Positions 58,881 through 64,000 of a stretch of 64,000 nucleotides of DNA are shown piece by piece (the first letter of the stretch is position 1; every line of letters begins with the position of its first letter). A program made the translations under genes and the position numbers. The notes under the pieces are model-generated. The model did no database searches. It saw only the letters and a program-made list of their open reading frames with translations, and was not told the DNA's origin. Where the stretch lies: contig UQJP01000002.1 in assembly GCA_900541415.1 (NCBI GenBank), forward strand, positions 1-64,000, in the 5' to 3' direction. This stretch comes from an uncultured Odoribacter sp. (GTDB lineage: Bacteria; Bacteroidota; Bacteroidia; Bacteroidales; Marinifilaceae).

Positions 58881-59297
58881 ATGACCATAGAAGAAATAGA
58901 AAAAGAGATCGTAGATGAATTTGCGGTTTTTGACGATTGGATGGATAAGTATGCTTATCTGATCGAGATCGGTTCCGGCATGCCGGGCATGGACGAGGCG
59001 CATAAGACAGAGGATAATCTGATTAAAGGTTGCCAGTCGAGAGTGTGGTTTCATGCGGAAATGAAGGACGGATTATTGTATTTTACGGCCGATAGCGATG
59101 CGATTATAACGAAAGGTATTGCGGGGCTGTTGATCCGGGTGTTTTCCGGACAGAAGCCGGAGGATATAGCGAAAGCGGATATGCATTTTATCGATGAGAT
59201 CGGATTGACCCAGCATCTTTCACCCACCCGTTCGAACGGGTTGTTGTCTATGGTGAAACAAATTAAGATGTATGGGATTGCTTACGCTAATCAATGA
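58881..59297 (+). CDS. sufE: Sulfur acceptor protein SufE
   Basis: A 138-residue SufE. The start at 58881 (MTIEEIEKEI) is the family start; codons upstream to 58863 are unlikely. Catalytic C51 lies in KGCQSRVWF, with the typical ITKGIAGLLIRVFSG and HLSPTRSNGL segments after it. It receives persulfide from SufS and passes it to SufB. Confidence 0.96.
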   Translation: MTIEEIEKEIVDEFAVFDDWMDKYAYLIEIGSGMPGMDEAHKTEDNLIKGCQSRVWFHAEMKDGLLYFTADSDAIITKGIAGLLIRVFSGQKPEDIAKADMHFIDEIGLTQHLSPTRSNGLLSMVKQIKMYGIAYANQ

Positions 59298-59337
59298 GTT
59301 TGTTTTACGAAGATTCTGGTTATTAAAATGAATAGGC

Positions 59338-59652
59338 ATGGCTGCAAGTTTAGTAAGAGATTTGATTATAGAGAAACTTTGTACGGTTTATGATCCTGAA
59401 ATTCCGGTGAATGTGTGGGATTTGGGGTTGATTTACGATATTGAGTTCCCGAAGCCTTCGGAGGTGTTGATTCATATGACATTGACAGCTCCGGGGTGTC
59501 CGATTGCCGACGAGATTGTGCAGCAGGTGCATGATGTGGTGATGGAGGTGGAGGGGATTGATAGTGTTACGGTGAATCTGGTTTTTGAGCCCGCATGGAC
59601 TCCCGACCGGATGAGTGAGGTTGCAAAGTTGGAATTGGGTTACGATATATAA
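59338..59652 (+). CDS. sufT: SufT-like MIP18-family (DUF59) protein
   Basis: A 104-residue MIP18/DUF59 protein: DPEIPVNVWDLGLIYDI near residues 19-35 and TAPGCPIADEI near 49-59, where the hyper-reactive cysteine lies. Members help with Fe-S cluster maturation and transfer. It is set in the operon between sufE and queG, which fits that role. Its stop is 16 bases before the queG start. Confidence 0.93.
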   Translation: MAASLVRDLIIEKLCTVYDPEIPVNVWDLGLIYDIEFPKPSEVLIHMTLTAPGCPIADEIVQQVHDVVMEVEGIDSVTVNLVFEPAWTPDRMSEVAKLELGYDI

Positions 59653-59668
59653 GAAGGCTGCTTTCGGA

Positions 59669-60562
59669 ATGGAATTGCAGAAATTGAAGGATTTAGCCCG
59701 GGAAATCGGTTTTGATGCGGCAGGAGTTGCTCCTGTCGCATTGTTGTCTGATGAAGTGGCGAGGTTGAGGGGGTGGATTGAGGCCGGAAAGAATGCGGAG
59801 ATGGGCTATATGGCGAGGAATCTGGATAAACGGGAGAATCCGGCTTTGCTGGTGGAGGGGGCCGAATCGGTGGTCGTTACCCTGACGAATTATTATACGG
59901 CACGGAAGCAGGCCCCGGGGATTCCCCGGATAGCGAAGTATGCCTGGGGAAAGGATTATCATCTTGTGCTTAAGGATCGGTTGTGGCGTTTGTTAGGGGA
60001 GCTGCAAAAAATGGAGCCTGTGACAGGACGGTGTTTTGTGGATTCCGCTCCGGTGCTGGAGCATGAGTGGGCGCGCCGTGCGGGGTTGGGGTGGCAGGGA
60101 AAGAATACTTTGTTGCTTAACCGGGAGTTGGGCTCATTTTGTTTTATCGGTGTGATTGTGACTACGGCTGTTTTCGATGTGTATGATGAGCCGTTCACGG
60201 ATTCTTATTGCGGGCGGTGTAACCGTTGTGTGGAGGCTTGCCCGACCGGGGCTTTGACGGCTTATGAGGTGGATGCCCGGAGGTGTATTTCTTATCAGAC
60301 GATCGAGAATAAGGGGGAGTATCCCGAGGCGTTGAAACGGCTTGCCGGAGGACGAATTTTCGGGTGTGATGCCTGTCAGGAGGTGTGCCCCTGGAACAGG
60401 AGGGCGAAGGAGCATCGTGTTCCGGAGTTTTTCCCCAAGCCGCAGACGATTGGTTTGACGGAGCAGGATTGGCGGGAAATGGACGAGGCTTGTTTTCACG
60501 ATCTTTTCAAAGATATGCCCCAGGAACGGACGGGACTGGAGCGGATTGTCAGGAATTTGTAA
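59669..60562 (+). CDS. queG: Epoxyqueuosine reductase QueG
   Basis: A 297-residue QueG, the cobalamin- and Fe-S-dependent enzyme that removes the epoxide oxygen in the last step of queuosine tRNA modification. The start at 59669 (MELQKLKDLA) is the usual one. Two [4Fe-4S] motifs: C-G-R-C-N-R-C-V-E-A-C-P near residue 182 and C-D-A-C-Q-E-V-C-P near 235. The cobalamin domain includes VDSAPVLEHEWARRAGLGWQGK (given here by segments VDSAPVLE and AGLGWQGK). Placement with suf genes makes sense for an Fe-S enzyme but may be chance. The bacterial QueG core lacks the HEAT repeats that some longer versions have. Confidence 0.95.
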   Translation: MELQKLKDLAREIGFDAAGVAPVALLSDEVARLRGWIEAGKNAEMGYMARNLDKRENPALLVEGAESVVVTLTNYYTARKQAPGIPRIAKYAWGKDYHLVLKDRLWRLLGELQKMEPVTGRCFVDSAPVLEHEWARRAGLGWQGKNTLLLNRELGSFCFIGVIVTTAVFDVYDEPFTDSYCGRCNRCVEACPTGALTAYEVDARRCISYQTIENKGEYPEALKRLAGGRIFGCDACQEVCPWNRRAKEHRVPEFFPKPQTIGLTEQDWREMDEACFHDLFKDMPQERTGLERIVRNL

Positions 60563-60614
60563 AAAGATGTGAGATAAATGCACAATTTTATTGAATATCT
60601 TGGTTATTTAACAT

Positions 60615-60633
60615 ACATTTACCGCGTAAATGT
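60615..60633. promoter_or_regulatory. Inverted repeat ACATTTAC-CGC-GTAAATGT upstream of the DUF5723 gene
   Basis: An 8-bp inverted repeat with a three-base spacer, 30 bases before the start at 60663. It shares the half-sites ATTTAC/GTAAAT with the palindrome at 28890-28903, so a regulator site is possible. Confidence 0.3.
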
Positions 60634-60662
60634 GCATGCGTTAAAAATTCTTTATTTGAAGT

Positions 60663-62450
60663 ATGAAATTTAAGTGTAGTATCCTGCTCTCCTTGATTTT
60701 TTTGTCATTTGTGGGCAGCGTGAATGGACAGGACGGTAATAATACGTCTTATTTTTTATCTAATTTTCCGCAGCGTTACCGGATTAATCCGGCTTATCAG
60801 CCAGAATACAAGGTTTTCATCGGTTTACCGGGACTTAGCGGTATCTCTGTGAATTATCTCAATTCTTCGTTTGCGGTGGAGGATTTGCTTGTGAAGAGGC
60901 AAGATTCCGTGTATGTGGATATTGATAAGTTTTATAAAGGGTTGAAAAAGAGGAATTTCGTTAATTTTAATAACGAAAATTCAATTTTTTCTCTCGGTAT
61001 TAAGGCTAAAAAGTGGTATGCCACGTTGGACATTACCCAGCGGAATGATTTTATGCTCCGGTTTAATAAGGATTTACTTACTTTTTTGAAGGAGGGTAAT
61101 GCCAGCCATCCGAATATGGATTTCGGCCGATTGGGGTTGAATGGAAGTGCTTACCTGGAGTTTGCTTTGGGGTTGTCGAAGGAGGTGAACAATAAGCTGA
61201 CTGTGGGAGGACGGGCAAAATTCCTGATGGGGGTTGCCAATGTGCATATGACCGATTCGGATATGGGGGTACGGACTTTGGACGACGGGACTTTGCTTTT
61301 GCGGTCGCGCCAGAATATCCGGGTGTCTTCTCCGGCAGAGGTGAGGTATGGTTTGGATGATAAGGGGTTCGTGGAGTGGGATAGCTTTGACCTGAATACG
61401 GACGGGCTCGGTGTTTCTTCGTTCCTGAATGCTCATAATCCCGGTTTCGCCATTGATTTGGGAGGACAATATAAGTTGAATGAGAAGATTAATCTGTTTG
61501 CCAGTTTGACCGATCTGGGTTTTATCCATTGGGGGAATAAGAGCAATACCTATAATTTTCATCAGGATACAGAGTTTGTGTGGGAAGGTGTGGATATTTC
61601 CAATAGTATCAATCAGAATAAGGATGGTTATGAGGATTTGGACGATGCTTTCGACCATTTGCTCGATAAGATGGATACCACATTCCGTTTGTCACCGGGA
61701 GGAGGGAGCTATAATACGATGTTAAGCCCGAAACTTCATTTGGGAGCCACTTATCAGTTGAATAAAACGTTCAATGTCGGCGGTTTGTTTAAAGCCACGC
61801 TGGTGGATAAGATGTTTATTCCGGCTTTGACGGCTTCTGTCAATGCCCGCCTGATCCGGAATGTGAGCGCTTCTGTTTCTTATACCGTAACCCGGGGTAA
61901 TTATGCCAATATCGGTGCAGGTATTACCGCGAAATTGGGACCGTTCCAGTTGTATGCCATGACCGATAATTCATTGGCGGCTAATTATACGAATACCAGA
62001 ATGATGAATGCCCGGGTGGGTATCAACCTTTTGTTCGGGCATAAAGACCATCAGAAGAAAAAGAAGGAAGTTCCGACGGAGGTGCTGGTGGAAACGGTGT
62101 TGCCGCGAAAAGATACGTTACCAAAAGATACGTTGAAACGGGATACTTTGCCAAAAGATACTACGGTTGTTCCCCTGAAAGAAGAGAAGGTGACTTCGGA
62201 CGAGTTGCAGATCCGGGCTTGCTATGTGATTGTGGGTAGCTTTAAGAGCAAAGAGAAAGCAGAGGCTTTGAAGAAGCGTTTGCTCTTTATGGGTTTTAAA
62301 AATAGTTCGATTTTACGGAATGAGCAGGGGATGTACCGGGTTAGTGCCGCTTCGTTCGATACGCATGAGGAATGTTGGAATGAAGTGAGGCGTATCCGGA
62401 AGCAGTATCCCCAGTATGCGGATGCCTGGGGGCTGACGGTGAGGGAGTAG
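60663..62450 (+). CDS. DUF5723-type outer membrane barrel fused to a C-terminal SPOR domain
   Basis: A 595-residue protein with a signal peptide (about 1-22). The body (about 25-460) is a beta-barrel-like DUF5723 region of the PorP/SprF-like type (FPQRYRINPAYQPEY near residue 35, L-NAHNPGFAIDLGGQY near 255). Then comes a basic linker with tandem K-D-T-L-P-K/R repeats near 482-502, and a final SPOR-like domain (about 517-595) with ACYVIVGSFKSKEKAEALKKR and YRVSAASF. SPOR domains bind denuded peptidoglycan, so the protein could tie the outer membrane to the wall. Conserved in related genomes as far as I recall, function undetermined. Confidence 0.82.
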   Translation: MKFKCSILLSLIFLSFVGSVNGQDGNNTSYFLSNFPQRYRINPAYQPEYKVFIGLPGLSGISVNYLNSSFAVEDLLVKRQDSVYVDIDKFYKGLKKRNFVNFNNENSIFSLGIKAKKWYATLDITQRNDFMLRFNKDLLTFLKEGNASHPNMDFGRLGLNGSAYLEFALGLSKEVNNKLTVGGRAKFLMGVANVHMTDSDMGVRTLDDGTLLLRSRQNIRVSSPAEVRYGLDDKGFVEWDSFDLNTDGLGVSSFLNAHNPGFAIDLGGQYKLNEKINLFASLTDLGFIHWGNKSNTYNFHQDTEFVWEGVDISNSINQNKDGYEDLDDAFDHLLDKMDTTFRLSPGGGSYNTMLSPKLHLGATYQLNKTFNVGGLFKATLVDKMFIPALTASVNARLIRNVSASVSYTVTRGNYANIGAGITAKLGPFQLYAMTDNSLAANYTNTRMMNARVGINLLFGHKDHQKKKKEVPTEVLVETVLPRKDTLPKDTLKRDTLPKDTTVVPLKEEKVTSDELQIRACYVIVGSFKSKEKAEALKKRLLFMGFKNSSILRNEQGMYRVSAASFDTHEECWNEVRRIRKQYPQYADAWGLTVRE

Positions 62451-62471
62451 CCTTGCGGATAACAGATACAG

Positions 62472-62507
62472 ATTCCCGTAGAATTTAGACCATTCTACGG
62501 GAATTTT
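62472..62507 (+). terminator. Terminator of the DUF5723-SPOR gene
   Basis: ATTCCCGTAGAAT (62472-62484), loop TTAGACC, ATTCTACGGGAAT (62492-62504), then TTT. Confidence 0.87.
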
Positions 62508-62625
62508 GTTTGATAAATATTATTTATCGATCGATTGAAAAAATAAACTAAAATTACGATAGGGAAGTTTTTACAAGTCCGAAATATTGATGTACTTTGT
62601 AAAGATATATTAGAATGTTTATAAG

Positions 62626-64000
62626 ATGAATGTAAGAGAATGGGCGCAGCAGGTGGTGAAACCTGCCGAGATAGAAAAATACCTGGTTAACGGAAAGGAT
62701 TTTATTGATGAAGAGGGTATTTTCAGGAATCTGGAAATGCATAAAAATCCTGATCCGCAGCATGTACGCGATATATTGAAAAAATCGTTGGGGATTAATT
62801 TACTGACACCGGAAGAAACCGCCGTGTTGTTGAATGTGACCGATCCCGATTTGCTGGAAGAGATGCGGGAAGCGGCTTTGGAAGTGAAAAAACGTGTGTA
62901 TGATAACCGTATTGTATTTTTTGCGCCTTTGTATTGTTCGAATCTTTGTGTGAATAGTTGCGTTTATTGTGGTTTCCGGAGCGAGAATTGTGAGGAAAAA
63001 AGGCATGTGCTGACGATGGAGGAGGTGCGCCGGGAAACGGAGGCGGTGATCGATGAAGGGCATAAGCGGTTGATTGCGGTGTATGGAGAGCATCCGCAGA
63101 GCGATGCCGATTATATTGCCGATTCTATGGCTACGATTTATGCTACCAAAAGGACAACTCCTTCCGGGAACGGGTTTAATAATATCCGCCGTATCAATAT
63201 CAATGCGGCACCGATGAGTGTTGAAAATCTGAAAAAACTGTGGCGTGCCGGGATTGGTACTTATCAGGTGTTCCAGGAAACTTACCACCGGGGGCGATAT
63301 GCCGAATTACACCCTGCGCATACGGTGAAGGGGAATTTCCGGTGGCGGTTGTATGCTATGCACCGGGCTATGGATGCAGGGATCGACGATGTGGCGATCG
63401 GGGCTTTGTTCGGCTTGTATGATTGGCGTTTCGAAGTGATGGGGCTGGTGCATCATGCACATGATTTGGAAAGACAGTTCGGCATAGGCCCTCACACGAT
63501 TTCTTTCCCGCGTATGCAGCCTGCTCCCGGTTCTTTTATGAGTGAAAATTCGCCTTATTTGGTGGAGGACGATGCTTGTAAGCGTCTTGTCACCGTTTTG
63601 CGTCTGGCTGTGCCTTATACCGGGCTGATTGTGACTGCGCGGGAAAGGGCCGATTTGAGGCGTGAGATTATCCGTTACGGATGCACCCAGACAGATGCTT
63701 CCAGTAAGATCGGGATCGGGGCTTATTCGCAGAAAAAGAGGCAGGATGAGAATCCCGATAAGGTGCAGTTTATGCTGGGGGATGAACGCAGTTTGGATGA
63801 GGTGGTACGTGAGCTGGCTACGGACGGATACATCACTTCTTTTTGTACCGCAGGTTACCGTTGCGGCAGGACGGGAGATAAGATTATGACTTTGCTGGGA
63901 AAGGGTGTGGAAGGAAAGTTCTGTAAGCTGAATGCGGTGCTGACATTCCGGGAGTACCTGAATGATTATGCTTCGGCTGAAACCCGGCGGATAGGGGAAC
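62626..64000 (+). CDS. hydG: [FeFe]-hydrogenase maturase HydG (radical SAM), incomplete at window end
   Basis: An open frame from ATG 62626 to the last base of the window (458 codons, no stop reached); HydG is usually about 470 residues, so only a short tail is missing. The radical SAM cluster motif is C108-xxx-C112-xx-C115 (CVNSCVYCGF). HydG splits tyrosine to make the CO and CN ligands of the hydrogenase H-cluster. The C-terminal motif is unusual: C407, then G410 where the usual second cysteine of the CxxC pair stands, then C413 and C433 (CTAGYRCGRTG). The remaining core (GF-NIRRININ, G-QTDASSKIGIGAYS type segments) fits HydG rather than ThiH. Hydrogenase genes, if any, lie outside the window. 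Confidence 0.9.
   Translation, partial: MNVREWAQQVVKPAEIEKYLVNGKDFIDEEGIFRNLEMHKNPDPQHVRDILKKSLGINLLTPEETAVLLNVTDPDLLEEMREAALEVKKRVYDNRIVFFAPLYCSNLCVNSCVYCGFRSENCEEKRHVLTMEEVRRETEAVIDEGHKRLIAVYGEHPQSDADYIADSMATIYATKRTTPSGNGFNNIRRININAAPMSVENLKKLWRAGIGTYQVFQETYHRGRYAELHPAHTVKGNFRWRLYAMHRAMDAGIDDVAIGALFGLYDWRFEVMGLVHHAHDLERQFGIGPHTISFPRMQPAPGSFMSENSPYLVEDDACKRLVTVLRLAVPYTGLIVTARERADLRREIIRYGCTQTDASSKIGIGAYSQKKRQDENPDKVQFMLGDERSLDEVVRELATDGYITSFCTAGYRCGRTGDKIMTLLGKGVEGKFCKLNAVLTFREYLNDYASAETRRIGE

Noticed and set aside
1..64000. CRISPR array, prophage, rRNA operon or complete insertion sequence
   Set aside because: No regularly spaced repeats, phage structural genes, ribosomal RNA or transposase genes were seen on either strand.

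Overview
The window is chromosomal DNA of a Bacteroidota bacterium, most likely order Bacteroidales. Evidence: dozens of promoters of the Bacteroides type (TAnnTTTG at -7, often TTG or TTTG 19-20 bases upstream); almost no Shine-Dalgarno sites; many secreted lipoproteins; and lineage-typical families (DUF4270, DUF5723, NVEALA peptides, 6-bladed beta-propellers, GH95, GH97, M60 peptidase). An anaerobe of the Odoribacteraceae type (Odoribacter or Butyricimonas) would fit the HydG-type maturase, the three-subunit fumarate reductase/succinate dehydrogenase and the sphingo-/sulfonolipid-type synthase, but genus is inference.

Layout. 1-12.2 kb: an alpha-oxoamine synthase (-), then bamD, RNA polymerase omega, coaBC, pyrB-pyrI behind an attenuator-like leader, an M60-like peptidase lipoprotein, manA (-), a lipoprotein of unknown function and an alpha/beta hydrolase (-). 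12.3-15.8 kb: sdh/frd operon in the order C-A-B (-). 16-23 kb: GH3/beta-lactamase fusion, thioredoxin-like lipoprotein, beta-barrel protein and DUF4270 lipoprotein (all -). 23.2-26.4 kb: Kelch-like lipoprotein and a TPR protein. 26.7-28.4 kb: trpB2 preceded by a complete-looking tryptophan attenuator. 28.4-34 kb: an HTH regulator, small lipoprotein, a phosphofructokinase with PPi-type residues, then a GT2-sigma-CarboxypepD operon and an OmpH/Skp-like protein. 34-45 kb: a second GT2, a START-Gfo/Idh/MocA-GH97 operon, a small S4 protein, a FadL-type porin, GH95 fucosidase, aldo/keto reductase and HAD phosphatase. 45-49.5 kb: MATE transporter with a long leader, tRNA-Phe, RRM protein, a helical hypothetical protein, thiL. 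49.6-60.6 kb: sufBCD and sufS-sufE-sufT-queG, separated by an opposing four-gene NVEALA cassette. 60.6-64 kb: a DUF5723 barrel fused to a SPOR domain, and hydG running off the end.

Most of the window is housekeeping: pyrimidine, CoA, thiamine and tryptophan metabolism, envelope assembly, Fe-S assembly and anaerobic respiration, with scattered glycan-active enzymes lacking SusC/SusD partners. The most notable element is the minus-strand leader of trpB2 (28177-28343). It holds a 25-codon leader ORF with a Trp-Arg-Trp motif, a terminator, and a 13-base segment exactly complementary to the terminator loop. Also notable are the pyrB leader ORF that runs through a terminator into the pyrB start, the NVEALA cassette splitting the suf genes, and an altered C-terminal cysteine motif in HydG.
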